Part shown: piece after piece, positions 13,005-25,645 of the stretch
Layout: every line of letters starts with the position of its first letter
How positions within the stretch are numbered: the stretch's first letter is position 1
NCBI GenBank assembly: GCA_027574665.1
Contig: CM050662.1
Span: forward strand, 7,284,501 to 7,348,500
Direction: 5' to 3'
DNA: 64,000 bases
From: Rhynochetos jubatus
Lineage: Eukaryota; Chordata; Aves; Eurypygiformes; Rhynochetidae
Made by a program: the position numbers and the translations under genes
The notes under the pieces: generated by a model
Seen by the model: only the letters and a program-made list of their open reading frames with translations
The model's database searches: none
What the model was told of the DNA's origin: nothing

Positions 13005-16000
13005 AGTTTTCTTTTTCTAATTCAAAGTTTTGCTGCTCCTTGAGGTAAAATTAAAGTCAGGCTTTATTTTCTTTTTCCTGCTATACACATGCTACAGTCA
13101 AAGAACATTACAAGGAATAAGAGAATATGCTTCCCTCGCATGGGGTGAAAAAAAACCCCAACAAATCCACAAGAAGAACAAAACAAAAAAAGACTAACCA
13201 AAAAAAACCAAACCCCAAACCAAATACATTAAGTATCTTGTGATTTTTCTACTGCAGAAGCGTCCAGGAATATCTATTATGTGGCTTCATTGTGCGAGTG
13301 AACTGAAAGAAGTTGGTAATAAAATGTGTAAAATGACTGACATTGCTATTAATTTCATCACAGAAGGTAATCAAATTGGTAAAACACTAGCAGTCCTTTA
13401 GAAAAATCAACTATTACTGATTACCTTCTCAGGCTTAACATGCTTGCAAGGGGATTGCAAATCTACAATCATGATCTTTCCAGTGACTGAGGTTACGCTG
13501 GCCATCGTGTACAAAGGCATAAAATTAGCCTTTTATCAGTCTGGCTGAACCTCTCCTCCTCAAACCAAGATGGTACACACACAGGTCTGGACCAAGACTC
13601 TGCTTGTGAAGAGCAGGGCAAAACTGGCATTGGATACGTAATCTTTTCCCATAGTGTCCATCATTAAACTTTCACCCCGTCCATCAGTGGACCCATGAAT
13701 AGCTAGAAATTCCTTTTGCAATGAGTACACATTCCTGTAAGACCTTTCCTTTTCCTTCTTGCTAGCCCAGACTAGTTTAGCTCCAGCTGAGTTTAAGCCT
13801 TCCCAATTTAATTTTTCTTCCCCCAACACTGTTAAAGGTCTCCATGAGATGAGCTAAGGAAGTTCCCACTGTCAAGAAGTGGGTTCCACTTTTTTGCACT
13901 AGTTTTCAAGCATGCCTGCAGGTCCATCCACAGGCAGTTTGCTCTGAACAACAGTCACTCAAGACTCTGGTGGTATCAAAGGTCCTTCCCTCTCACACTG
14001 CAAAGGTCACTGTTTCTCTTGGCTTACAGACCAGTTTGCATCCTGATCCTGCAGTCCTAGCTCATTTCTTTCTAAATCTCACTTACATGTGCCAATTTCT
14101 TGTGATTTAGTAATGCACTCCTGGCCATACAGACGAAGATTACAGAGCAGTAAGTCCTTCTGAAACGAAGTAACAGCTTGAAATTGTTACAAATCCTACA
14201 GAAAAATATACAGTTATTTGAGAAAGAGCATCACTATAAAACAAAGTCCATATTTTTAATTAATAAATTAATTAAATTTTCATACTGTTTCATACTGTAG
14301 ATTGACACAGAAAAACATATATTTGTATGGCCATTCATATTTAGCCTTCTGTCTTCAAGGTAAACTCTTCACTGACTTTCTTTGAAGTTGAAAATTAATA
14401 AAACATTAGGTGCAATAATAATCCACACATTAATACTAAATATCTCCTAAATAAACCAGAAATAGTCAGGCTCACTCTTGCCTCTGTCACACAGAAAAAA
14501 AAAATCACACAATACATGCACTGTAAGAGCTGATAGATTATAGCTCACCTAACCAGCCGAGGTTAACTGGATATCTATATTTCAATTAAAGAAAAAAGCC
14601 AATTGTTGCATGTCTTATTATCATCCCAAAACATCTTGGCAACAATTAATAGCTACCCAAATCGCAAAAATTGCTTTCATTATTTTTGAAGCAGCTACTT
14701 TCTTTGAATGTAATGACTAAGAGAAAAGAAACAGATGTTTCTGTTGCTAAGGAGATTGAATAAAAAAGGGAGATAAAGCAAATATGTAGAATATTTTTTT
14801 AAAAGGAAAAATCCTTCCACTTGGATTTAACCGCTTGCTTTACAGCCAGCAGCACAGGCAGCTATCACAGAAGAAAACATCAGTGTGCTGCTTGTTTTGC
14901 AGTGTAATTGTTCTACAGCAATATATTCTGCATATTTATTCTGGGACAACATAGCACAACAAATGAAGATGCCTAAACACATACACCAGCATCTCTATGA
15001 CTTGAGTAGCTGCAGATGCCCATTGTCAAAAGTGGATATCTGCATAATAAGCTAGATCTCTGAAACTTCAACTGTCCAGAAATGTGCCACATGACAGTTA
15101 TGACAATGCTAATATTAAAAAAAAGGATGAAGTCTTGTAAAACACAAAAAAGCTCTCTAAGAGTAGGTGGGTTGTTTTAATGCACATGCTCCCACCACTG
15201 TAATTAACCTCAAGTTGTCCAAGCACAGACCAGATTGCCGGGAGGTATAAAAAGCTAGGTCAGTAAAGACCTGTACGAAGCAAAGCTGTTTCTGTTGTGC
15301 ATGCTCAAACAGACAGGACTATATCCATCTGACAGTAATACAGGTGAGCAAGTGCTAGGTTAAAAAAAAAAAAAAAAAAAAGTAAAACTCCGGTTATATT
15401 GAGTTCACTATACCAAAAAAAGTAATTTTAAATTATTCTGCTGAAACCCCTACTTCGAAAGTTAAGTATATTTTGGTTTTCTATAGATCATGTAAGACAA
15501 CACAGTCATCCTGTTTTTCCACTTCAAGTCCCGGTAAACATACTAACATTATGAGAACTGTTTATGTAAATGACAGACTTGTATACGGCACAGTGAAACC
15601 AAGAATAAATAATAGCTCGAAGACAACTAGCAAACCACAGCCTTCCCTGCATACAACTTCAAATTTAAAAGAAGAATAAAAGCGTAGAACAAAAATTATT
15701 TGTGCTATGAATCATCTTGCCTCATACACCTGCTGGAATTGCAACACTGCTACAGTGCAGCATAATCCTGTCACTCTTCAATGCCCTACTGACATGTTTT
15801 TCTCCAGCGTTATTAGCACCCTTGGAGGACTCCCTATTACTCAAAACTGATTTATTCTTGCAAGCTATCTTGCTCACTGTAATATCTCCTTTCCTGCAGT
15901 CAATAGCAGCCATCTCCAGGATGACACCTGAGCCTGTTTTCAGGCTTATTGTAACTGATTCATGTCCCAACTTCCGTAGCAAATACATATATATATATCG

Positions 16001-16166
16001 CTGTCAGGTGGAGTACTGATGGTGGTAGCTCTTCCCAATACCAAAACGTCTGTAAGTGCTGAACATTCTGATGTCTCACTGTGATGGCAGTTTAGCTCTA
16101 TCTACTTCTGCTGTTGCCTTTCTATACAGCCTGATTTTTGAAGGTCCTACCCAAGCAGATAGAGGT
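13005..16166. other. AT-rich non-coding stretch with A/C-rich tract and poly-A run
   Basis: No gene is recognised. An A/C-rich low-complexity tract lies at 13146-13228, just beyond the truncated end of the neighbouring CR1. A run of 20 A residues (15362-15381) follows a TATA-like motif (ggtataaaaagc, about 15244), but no retrocopy or transcript can be read between them. A palindromic AT block (taattaataaattaatta) lies near 14258. Open frames are short and unremarkable. Confidence 0.55.
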
Positions 16167-16862
16167 TGTGTATTGGGATTGCATGGCCGAATTTTGGTCA
16201 CAGGGAAGCAGCTACAGGGGTGGCTCTCCTCAGGAGCTGCCAGAAGCTTTCCCAGCTCCAAGCCAGCCCCACCTCTGGCCATGGCCGAGCCACTCAGTGA
16301 CACGGGCAGCTCCTCTGGGATAACAGATCTGAGAGGGGAAAAACCTGCTGGGGAACCTGCAGTGGGGAGAGCAGTGGGGTGTGAGAGAGACAGCCAGGCA
16401 GACCCCCAGGTCAGCGCAGAAGGGGAGGAGGTGCTGGGGCAGAGGTTCCCCTCAGCCCCTGGGGAGAGGGCAGGCTGTGCCCTGCAGCCATGGGGGGTCA
16501 TGGGGCAGCAGAGACCCCCCTGCAGCCCAGGGAGGGCCCCACACCGGAGCAGGCGGCTGTGTTAAAGGAGCCCGTGACCCCGAGGGGATCCAGGCTGGAA
16601 CAGGCTACTCGTGAAGGACGGCACCCCATGGGGGACCCACGCTGGAGCAGTTCATGAGGAACTGCAGCCTGGGGGAAGGACTCATGTTGGAGCAGTTGGG
16701 GAAGGACTGTCTCCTGTGGGAGGGACCCCAGGCTGGAGCAGGGGCAGAGCGTGAGGATCCTCAGAGGAGGAGGAAGGAGTGGCAGAGGCAACATGTGATG
16801 GACTGATCCCAACCCCCATCCCCTTCTCTTAAGGACTGGGGTTTTTTCCCCCCTTCCTTTCA
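16167..16862 (+). mobile_element. Partial ERV LTR, GC-rich avian family, 3' end missing
   Basis: From tgtgtattgggattgcatgg the segment follows the layout I know for a common avian LTR: ctacaggggtggct, gctgccagaagcttt, a gtgagagaga block, and then repeated units built on ccacgctggagcagtt and gaactgcagcc. It ends with a tgtgatggactgatccc block. The sequence stays collinear for about 695 bp and then stops before the part holding the polyadenylation signal and the terminal CA, so the 3' portion is lost or too diverged to see. No internal retroviral genes adjoin it. Overlapping open frames of up to 169 codons on both strands are artefacts of its GC content. The family name is not assigned. Membership is judged from memory of the repeat, not from a search. 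Confidence 0.85.
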
Positions 16863-19363
16863 ATACACAAAAATAAGCTGTTCGTGAGGCCAAGCGCACC
16901 AGCCTAGTCTGGAATGAATGGAACTGAAATGCAGATTTATCCACTCATTCCTCATGTATGCTGTATTCCTCCAAAAACACTTACCAGTCACCTACACAGT
17001 CACACTACCTCAAACTCCAGTCACAAAGTGATCACAGAGGGTTCCTTCCAAGAAGGATGCTGACTGCAAACCTTTTCCTCTTCGCAATGTAGCACCAAAA
17101 TAGTTCAGTTCTGGATTCATCAAACATGAAAGGCTACATCGTTCTCAAGCACACACAGTATCTTTTGAAATCACACAGAGTTTCCAGTAAGACTTCAGCA
17201 TCAGGTCCACACAAATCCAAACTGCCAGTAATGAGTTTTCAGTAAAGAAGAGGAAAAAAAACCTCTAAAGGACGGATTATCAAGAGCACCACAGCTAGGG
17301 TTTCACATTGTCCTTCACATCAGATACCCTTATTCACTGCTTGCAACAGGTTACACAGAAGTAAAGCATCGCCTGTGAGGGGCTGTAACTCTCGTTCGGG
17401 GTCTCCAGGGACAGCCACAGAATGCCATTTCGGAGTTACTAGTCAAGATCTGTCCACTTCAGCCGCACCTGAAGTAGCCAGATAGTTATCCTCGCATTTC
17501 CCTCAAGCTTGCGTTCCAGGTCAGCCTGAGTATCTACAGTGTTTTCCCCCACCCTTTCACGCACAGCCCCATATTCCCACAGAACCCAAAAAATGAGTTT
17601 TCTTTTCCAAAGTATGACATATATTGAAACTTTAGACAAGAAAAATCAAAGGTCAAAGCTCAAATATGTTTTGTTTGCCTTTTTTTTTCCCTATTGCCTT
17701 TTTATACACAAGTTCATATCCCACTGAAGTATATGAAAGATATATCAAATATACAACTTCATGGCACAGAATGCAGATTGTTAGCAAAATCTGTACCTAA
17801 TTTCAAGATAATCCTTATAAAATACCAAATATTATCAGCATCTATTTCTCAAAACGCAGCTTTGTAAGCTACGCAGTAATCAGCCAAAAATCAAGGTTTT
17901 CAAACATCTAGTTATCTTTGCCAATACAGTCTTTCTTGACATTTAGTGATAACTTTCTATTTTTATACAGTTGGTTTTTCACATTACAGCCTCTCAGTCG
18001 GGATACTCATATCAACAGTCCAGTAAAAATATTTTAAGATGCAGTAATCCTTTTTTTTTTCTCTTCGTGTTTTTTTTTTTTTTTGTAAATCATCCTAGAC
18101 TTACTGTTATGCTTGAATTATTCCCATCTTCCATACATATGACAGAGCCCTGAATTTATCCACAATAGGATTCAATTTCTCATCTATTCATGCAGAACTT
18201 GAGAAACAACAGTGTTTCATTTATTTCCTCAAATCAATTCTTGGGTCTTAAAAAATGCTGCTAAATAAATTTCTCTCCCAACGAGTATTTTTGCAGTGCT
18301 AAGGCCAGTCTGTGGATTTATATCCTGATACATTTAAAGCCGCTCCTAAAAGTAACTAAAACTTAAACCCCATTAATATTTGACTAAAACTCCATATGAC
18401 AGACAGAAATGTGAAAAAAATAGAGTATTTTTTCCTTAAAATATGGTTCAGTTAAAAAAGTAACTGGCGATATGGCATTACTTAAAAAGCACGTGTAACA
18501 TCTTAATTTTACTTCTGCAATCATCACTCATGTTCCAACAATCCATTTTAATTGAATATATATCCTTGCTCTTTCATCATGCTAAACTGATGCTGATAAT
18601 TCCAGGAAGTGTCCATTTTACTGTATTCACTACAAAAAACCTGCCCAAACAAAAAAAATGGGCCCAAACAAACAATTTTCCAATACATTCTTATTTGAGA
18701 TACGGATTTTAGGTGAGGGGTGAGGAATGGGAGAACAACTCTGTAGCAATACTCATTTATTGGTTGGTTTATAGTTCAGAGTAGTTTAAGTTTTACGCTT
18801 ACAGGGGATGGTATTCTGCCTTTGCTGCCTAAATAGTTACACAGGAGAAAAATCAATAGCAGAAAGGACATTGGTTTTGTGGTTCCATTTCTTAGTGCAA
18901 ATATTTTATTTATTAGGTTGTGATTGTGAGTTTGCTGTTTAGGAAATAAAAGATACAACTATTCAAATATACAAGCATACAAAACAAAAATCAATTGAAA
19001 GGAAATCATTTGCTTTAGGGAAGGAGAAGAGCATACTTAAAAATGAAATGGTTTACAAGACTACGTATTTAGAGAACATAGACTTTATCCTCACCTCCAC
19101 TGCCTACTGTTTCAGCAAAACGGTATCTTTATCTTTAACAGATACAAGGAAACGCATTTATGCAATCGCAGGGAAGTGAATCCTTTCAGGGGAAGTGGAG
19201 TGTGGGGTTTTGCAGGAGGGTTGTTTTTTGGTGGTTCTGGTTTGGTTTGGTTTTTTTTGTCAGCTGGTATTTTTTGGTGCTGCCTGGTTGGGGGTGGTGA
19301 GGGGGGAGCAGGGCCGGCTGTGAGCACAGAACTACACCAGAAAGGGGAGAGGAGCCAGACCCA
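16863..19363. other. Non-coding stretch with T homopolymers and a G/T-rich tract
   Basis: No gene is recognised. Two T runs lie at 18051-18060 and 18070-18084. A strongly G/T-biased tract at about 19189-19315 ends in clustered G runs and abuts the 5' end of the CR1 copy. A 32-base minus-strand segment (19095-19126) has a GTGAGG donor and an open frame reading YRFAETVGSG, but its acceptor is weak. Confidence 0.5.
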
Positions 19364-19545
19364 GAAACTGAAGGAGGGTAGATTTAGGCTAGATATCACG
19401 AAGAAATTCCTCATGGAGAGGGTGCTGAGGCACTGGCACAGGTTGCCCAGAGAAGCTGTGGATGTCCCACCCCTTGCTGTCAAGGCCAGAAACTAGATGG
19501 CCTTTAAGGTCCCTTCCAACCCAAACCGTTCTGTCATTCTATTTT
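19364..19545 (+). repeat. CR1 LINE 3' end, plus orientation
   Basis: This is sense-strand CR1 3' UTR. It has gagggtagatttaggctaga, then the region around ggttgcccagagaagctgtgg, and ends with tttaaggtcccttccaaccc and a degenerate terminal repeat (ttctgtcattcta). It is truncated at the 5' end, about 180 bp long and moderately diverged. The open frames running through it on both strands are not genes. Confidence 0.95.
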
Positions 19546-20690
19546 GTATACTTTTTTTCCCTTTAAAAAAAACCACTGGAATCTATCAGATCAAACATGG
19601 CAGAGAGGCACGTTAGCCTGACAGTAAAACCAGGGCTACTTCAGCACTTCACTCAAGTGGTTTTGATTATTCATATCAATGTGAGTTTACAGAAGGTTTT
19701 CAAACCACACAGAATATGCTCTTTCATACAGAGCTGCAGCCCTTAAAGTACAAAAAACTTGCATCCTCCAGACCCAGGACTAAGAAGAGCACTGAAGGTG
19801 GCCGTGAGTGAAAAGTTGCTTTCTTCCCACTCCCACGGAAAAAGGGAATTTACAGTCAAGACGTGTTAAGCTAAGAAGCTGAATCTCCCCTTGAGGATAA
19901 TTCCAGGAGGGTTTTTTTACTTTAAGGTAGTTACTTTCTGAAGGCTTTGATCCACTGGATGATAGCAGCCTTTGTTGAAATGAGAACAAATAAAACCCCA
20001 AAACAAAAAGAAAACCTAACAAATATGTTGAAACACTGATGTCAAAGCAATGGCCTCTGAATAACACACAAGATGTTGGAGAAGGACACAATGGAGGGAA
20101 ATGAGTCGTATTTGTTTGGGAACTGATGGCCAGCCTTTGTCAGTTGTAAAAAGAACAAACCAAAAGGCAGAAACACACAGTGCTCAGAGGCTGGACAACC
20201 AACACAAAGGGAAGTAATTGAGAAGTTACCAGCACTTCTTCATCACCCCAGGAAATCCACAGGAACACAAATTTAATGAGGGAAATAAAGAACCAACAGT
20301 ACTGGTTCAACACTGAAAAGCCACCAGCAGATCCTATGACAAGCTGAAAACAAGAGACATCACTGACACCCAGGACAGAACCCAGGACGAATTCCCAACC
20401 CCAAACCCGCAGCTAAGGAAAATTCATTGTGGCATGTAAAGACAAAGTATCTCCCCAACCCCCCAAGGCCCCTAAAATAAAACTAAATCTCATCAGAAGC
20501 ACTATAGTGTGTGCAATCATCTTGTGTTTTTTCCCTCGTCCTGGGGGTCTGTGAGGCCCCTCTCTAAGCTGGAGGAATTGGTGTAAAACCTCTTAAGCAA
20601 CTACTTCACTGCTAGTGGAGAAAGGCTCTGCTCCTCACAGACACCACAGCACTAGGCTCTCTTCTCCTAGCATGTGTCCCAACTCAGCTC

Positions 20691-20730
20691 AAACCCCCAG
20701 CCAACACCCCCAGCCAACACCCCCAGCCAG
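20691..20730 (+). repeat. Short minisatellite, 13-bp unit
   Basis: The 13-base unit ccaacacccccag is present twice in exact tandem (20701-20713 and 20714-20726). A partial copy precedes it and the first four bases of a further copy follow it. The array is C-rich on the plus strand, in otherwise AT-rich DNA. No function is implied. Confidence 0.9.
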
Positions 20731-21840
20731 ACAATGGGGAGCAGTAGAAAGGACTTTTTTCCTCAGTACCTGAAAATCCTTCCTGGCCTCAGTATTTTCC
20801 AGAGCAATGTAAACCAGCAATATACAGGATCTAGCCACTTTGAAAGTTTTAAATGGACACACTGTCAACTTCAATTACTGCAGGGAATTATGAATGGGGT
20901 TTCACATTCAGCTTCGCTCCTGACGTGCTGTGTGACCTTGGATCCCTTTGTGTTATTCAGGTTCCCTTACAAAAAATAGGCTGCAAAAGCAAACAAGCCA
21001 ACCAGCCCTACCTACACAAGAACTACAGTGGGGATTGTCAGACTGAGCTCTCAGGTGTTTTGAAATTTTAACTGTGGACCTGCTTCTGCAACCTTTTCCT
21101 GACAAACTGCAGTTGAGATACAGAGTGGAAGTGAGAGCTTCTGGACCAGTATCCTTTATCGTTTCATGTTTGTTCTCTAGGAATCTGGCATGAGAGTTAA
21201 CCGTCAATCTGCTCTTTGACTATTTGAAAGTATGCTACGAAGATCCCTTAAACCAAATAAATACACTTTTACATAGAGTATATAGATACATTTATAATAG
21301 TAAAACGATTTTCAGGAATCCCCCACTTCATTCTTCTAATTACACAGAATTGGCAGAAAACTGTCATTGAAACTAAAACTTGTAAAAGAACAAAAATACA
21401 TAAAAAGTAACTCCACAATACCATCAGGTTTGCTTCCACTAAGAGAATAAAACCACCAGGTTTTATTTCACAAGAGTTGCCATCTACAAGTAGTTTTTTA
21501 AGAAATACTGTTGCTGAATCAAATGGCTTGAGTAAGAATTCTCAGGTGTATCACAGAAAAACATATTCGGTAAAATTAAAATCCACAAGAGAATGAAAAG
21601 CTCAAAATTGAACAAAAAAAAGTTTTAAAATTTTATAGGAAACTATCAGCTGAAAGTTGTATTTCCTTCACTCTAGCTACCTGTAAGCAAGACAGCCTGC
21701 TTCCTGTGCTGGACACACTGGGGTAAGCGTGTTACTGTATGTAATCACATGAATTCCCACAGCATATGTACAACAGTCATTAAATTACAGGGTGTCTTGT
21801 GAGCACTCTGTCGAGCAGTTAGAGACACCACAAAAGAGCA

Positions 21841-21887
21841 GATAAACAAAGAAAAGACCCTTTCAAATTATCCTTTCTTTGTTTATC
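21841..21887. repeat. Perfect 14-bp inverted repeat
   Basis: The left arm gataaacaaagaaa (21841-21854) is exactly complementary to the right arm tttctttgtttatc (21874-21887), with a 19-base loop. It could form a hairpin. No target-site duplication is evident that would mark it as a miniature transposon. Confidence 0.85.
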
Positions 21888-24219
21888 TTTTCTTTGCACA
21901 GCATACATTACAGGATACGCAGATTTGCAACTTTATGATATAGATTAAATAGTTCTTGTTGGGTTTAGAATCTGAATAAAAAGGCCAACTTGAGTGAAGA
22001 AAAAATTCTTTTGATGCCAGGAGCAATAAATTCTTAACATCCCCTTTTGATCCTAAATTTCTCAGGATGGACAACTCGAGCAAATGAAAATGCAGGTAGG
22101 AAGGAAAAAGGCGTTATTTTTCTTAGTGAAGCATTTGGAAGTAATTTGGTTGGGCTGGAAAAGACAGAAGTAGATTCTGTAAAGGAAAGTGCTGAGACAA
22201 ATTGCTTTCCTCTACAAAAAACACTTTCCTGCAGAGATCTTTCTAGGCATTTTTCAAGCATAGATGGAAGCACTCCGGTCAACAATATAAACACATCTCA
22301 GAGCAAAACAACAACAAAACTGAAGTTGTGACTACTCACCGAAAGGGGAGGTCAGCAATGCTCTATTTTGCAGTTGCGATGGGTGGTGTCTTTAGCTCAT
22401 CAGGCGAGAGAGAATTCTAATTTAATTCATTGCACTGGGCAATGAAAAGCAAGACAGATCTGTCAGGAAGGAAACAAAAAAAGTGTAACTTTCAGAAAAA
22501 ATGAACTGTAAATTACTAGTAAGAAGCAAAGACTTAAAAAGTATATTGGTACTTATCTCAGTTTTTCACTACCAAAAGGTCCAAAAAGAATCTTGAGACC
22601 CAGCTTTCCTTGTGCTTCTCATTTTCCCTCCTCCCCACCCTGAATGTAGACACTCCAGCAATGAGATTCTTCAGTCATTTAATTTTTAGACTGATAAAAC
22701 TAGCAGATAGGAATGAACCATGCCATCTCTACTCAATTCCCAAAGAAAGGACGTGATAATCTTGGCTAGTATTCCTCAAAACTTTTGGATCAAGACACTT
22801 TTTTTCACTGCAAAAAGTTTAAATTTAAGTACTCTTAGATGCCACTACTTCACAGACCACTCGTTGCTTCCTCTGCCAATTTATTATTTTCTTTCTTGGT
22901 ACACAATACTTCACAGTACCTGTTGGTTCCCACATTGTCTTCAGCATTCTCATCCTCAAAAGTATTTTTGGACAAGAAAAATGACACACATGGCCATAGC
23001 CTCAGCAATTGATTTATTTTTCACCTGATCAATGAAATGATCCAGGTAGAGTCGCAACTACTTATAAAATGACTTGGAAAAAATATGGGTTTCCCCTTGC
23101 ATTATGGAACTGAACAATAAGAAATAATGGTGAAGTGATTGGTCACACTGCCAAAGAAATTCGAACAGTTGATGTCCACCCACTCAAAAATACAAAATCA
23201 CCCCAGGCTGGAGGTGGGAGCAGACAAGCAAGCCATCAACACTGGAGCCAAATGTTTCACAAGTACACACAAAAACCTATAAAGACGAGCTCATGCTTTC
23301 CACTGTTACGCACGCAACTTTTAAGCAATTTTCTTTTAACACTGAGAGTATTTAACACTGCCAGCTTTATCTATTGCTTTCACTGAATTTAAATTAATGG
23401 TACTTATTTTTGGTTAAAAAAGAAGCTTGATGTACTAGCACTACTTAACTGCTGAGGTCTATCTCCCTGGAAATGAATAGGCATAATTGTATTTCAGGTC
23501 AACAGCTTTCCATAAAGCATCAATTATTTAAATAAGACAAAGAATTCGATACACATTGTACATTAGTATCATGTAAAATCTTTAAGGCCAGAATCATGGC
23601 GTAAGATCTTCTAAGAATATGAATCAATGTGAAAAAACCCCATGGCTTTTAATTCACAAATGCAAAAGCTGAAATACAGATAACCTTCACTAATTAGGGG
23701 TTGGAATGCAGTCTTTACTTTCATAAGCTCTTTATTTTCACTATTATGCTTACTTTCTTTTACGCAATCCTATCAACCTATGCCTCAGTCCAAATTACAC
23801 TCCTATTACACACTTCCCGCTTTGCCATTCGGTGCTATTTACAGTATTTTCTAATAATTGCTAATTCTTTTATACCTGCCCTGTTTGTATATTGCTACTT
23901 CAGGAACTGCTGAATTTGGAACAGAAACATTCCTAAGAGCAGCATCAGGTGACACCGAAATACAAACACTGACAATCTACCAAGAAAAAGAACAGTAAGT
24001 AATTTGTGGGAGCTAAAGTCTGCCTCGAGTCAGACTCATGCAAAAAGTGGCAACCGAATGTGTAGGATCTTCCAGTCCTCAGGAAAGGCCACCTTCTACA
24101 GGCTTTCAGAACTGACTGTGAGGAGCTGCCGACTCACAGAAAGACACGTGGCCACTTCCAGCTGAAGTTGAGAAGTATTTTGAGTTGGAAAGCCAAAATA
24201 ACTGGAGCATGCAGCTCTG

Positions 24220-24466
24220 CTGCTCAGGCCTCAGCGGGGACCAGCACACTGCCCTGCTCACCCAACGGGGAGCGGGTGCTGCCGAGCCCAGCCCTGCTCC
24301 AGGAGCTGCCCACCCATGGCCTCCCGCAGCGGCTGAGGGACACTGCCTGGAGCCCACCATGCGGGCTGGCTCCCACCTGACTCCCACTGTGCTGCTGGTC
24401 TCATGGCTTCTCATGCAGCGATTTGTATTGCTGCATGCAAGATGCATGCTGCATGCAAAAGATGCA
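24220..24466. other. GC-rich block with short imperfect duplication, unclassified
   Basis: About 200 bp are clearly richer in G and C than the flanks and contain overlapping open frames on both strands (the longest, 127 codons on the minus strand, spans 24106-24489). At its right edge an imperfect tandem duplication built on ctgcatgcaa and gatgc covers 24431-24465. I cannot match it to a repeat family or a protein. It could be an eroded LTR piece or a small regulatory block. Confidence 0.4.
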
Positions 24467-25349
24467 AGAATTACTTTAAAAGAAGACAAAAGTAAATAGA
24501 AAGTTCTCCAAAGTCATAGGAGATTTCAAAGGATTTGATTTTCTTTCACCTCTGACATTGTAAAAAAACACAGTAGTGTTACAGTTACTGTTTTCAGTGT
24601 CTCCTTTGGGCTGTTTTACATCTGAGAGGTCTAAAAACAGACGAAAGTCTCACTATAACTGAATAAAACACCCAAGAAAATCCTAAACCCATGTAGTAAA
24701 TTAATAAAGTGACAAAACCAAAAAATTTTCATGTTTCATGACAAGGTTTCTTGGTACGCTACTCATTACCAAGGCTGGCTAAAAGTGCAAGCTGACAAGT
24801 TGACATGTCTCTCTAAATTCTAACAATCGTTTTTTACCTTGATGTGTCTTTCTGCAAGAGGGCAGGTGAGAAATATTTGCATACAGCTACCAGCGTTTAC
24901 AAATACGCAAAACCAAGCAAGAAAAGAAGCAAACATAGACAGGATGGAGCTGTTCCTTTCGGACTTCTCTTACAGTAACAAGTGATACCAAATTCTTTAA
25001 AAATAATGTTGGCAGATACTACCCAATACGCTGCTGCTCACAAGAGAGGGCACGGCCCATGCACTGCCTTGTCACTGACACTACGGATTTCTGGAGTCTG
25101 AGAGACCCTGTCTCTCTTCTAATATATCAGCATCTAATGATGAGAGATGATTATTTTATAAGCAGCAGGAGGAACAGGAGAATACTTCTCTAGTACCTGG
25201 AAAAGCATCTATTTGCTTCACAGCCATAACGCAAGTTCACAACAAAATTGTCATCAAGCGGTCAATTAATCAGTGAGCAAGATAAATGAAAATTAAGTTT
25301 GTATGGAAAATAAAGTAAAAAAGGGTGAGTTTGGCAGTTACATTCTTGT

Positions 25350-25455
25350 TAGTGGTATGGGCAGGGGTGCACGGGCCCCTGTGAGAAGAGGCCGGGGCTG
25401 CCCCATGCCAAGCATGGCCGGTTCCGGCTGGTCCCACAACCGCTCCACCGCAGCG
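25350..25455 (+). mobile_element. ERV LTR fragment, about 105 bp
   Basis: A short GC-rich stretch contains cctgtgagaagaggccgggg, a ctgccccatgcc block and catggccggttccggctgg. This matches the 5' part of a GC-rich avian LTR and parallels the start of the copy at 16.2 kb. Both ends are eroded, so no target duplication can be read. The 60-70 codon open frames across it are artefacts. Confidence 0.6.
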
Positions 25456-25567
25456 TGGTTTGCACATTTCCGTAATCCCGCTCAGCACTCGTGAACATGA
25501 GGCACAGGGAGAGACTTAACAATTCCAGCGGGTGCCTATTTGTACTGCGGGACACAGAAGTACTTAC

Positions 25568-25645
25568 CACACTCTGGCAAGGTCTATATTGCCATTTAAA
25601 TTGCAGCTAATATCGACGGCGCCAGCGACCACAGTAACAGCACAC
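25568..25645 (-). CDS. Possible 78-bp internal exon, unrecognised
   Basis: On the minus strand the segment follows a pyrimidine-rich acceptor (accctctttgtactcttatgag) and ends at a strong GTAAGT donor. Two frames are closed. The third is open, entered and left in phase 2, and includes VTVVAGAVDISCNLNGNIDL. Four CpGs cluster in it (gtcgctggcgccgtcga), unusual for the surrounding AT-rich DNA and compatible with selection on an exon. Its entry phase fits the candidate at 27825-27895 (AA plus G gives Lys). No family is recognised. A chance pseudo-exon is not excluded. Confidence 0.35.

Larger units (their letters stand above)
19546..25349. other. AT-rich non-coding stretch, no gene recognised
   Basis: No gene is recognised. 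Listed separately inside it are a small minisatellite (20.7 kb), a 14-bp perfect inverted repeat (21.84 kb) and a GC-rich block (24.2 kb). A plus-strand open frame of about 94 codons at 22047-22331 contains a good acceptor (ctaaatttctcag) and a possible 30-base exon ending in a GTAGGA donor. A 14-base minus-strand segment at 24838-24851 lies between a strong pyrimidine tract and a GTAAAA donor. Both are probably chance. Confidence 0.5.

Noticed and set aside
15240..15381. TATA-like motif followed by a poly-A run as a retrocopy or small gene
   Set aside because: No parental transcript is recognisable between them and no flanking duplication is seen.
16056..16565. 169-codon open frame, one of the longest in the window
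   Set aside because: It lies almost wholly inside the GC-rich LTR, with equally long frames on the opposite strand, so it is an artefact of the repeat.
22047..22331. Plus-strand open frame with a good acceptor and possible 30-base exon
   Set aside because: The opposite strand is open too, no partner exon on the plus strand was found, and the strand disagrees with the better exon candidates.
24838..24851. 14-base minus-strand microexon candidate
   Set aside because: Too short to judge, and its first base would create a stop after the 25.57-kb candidate.
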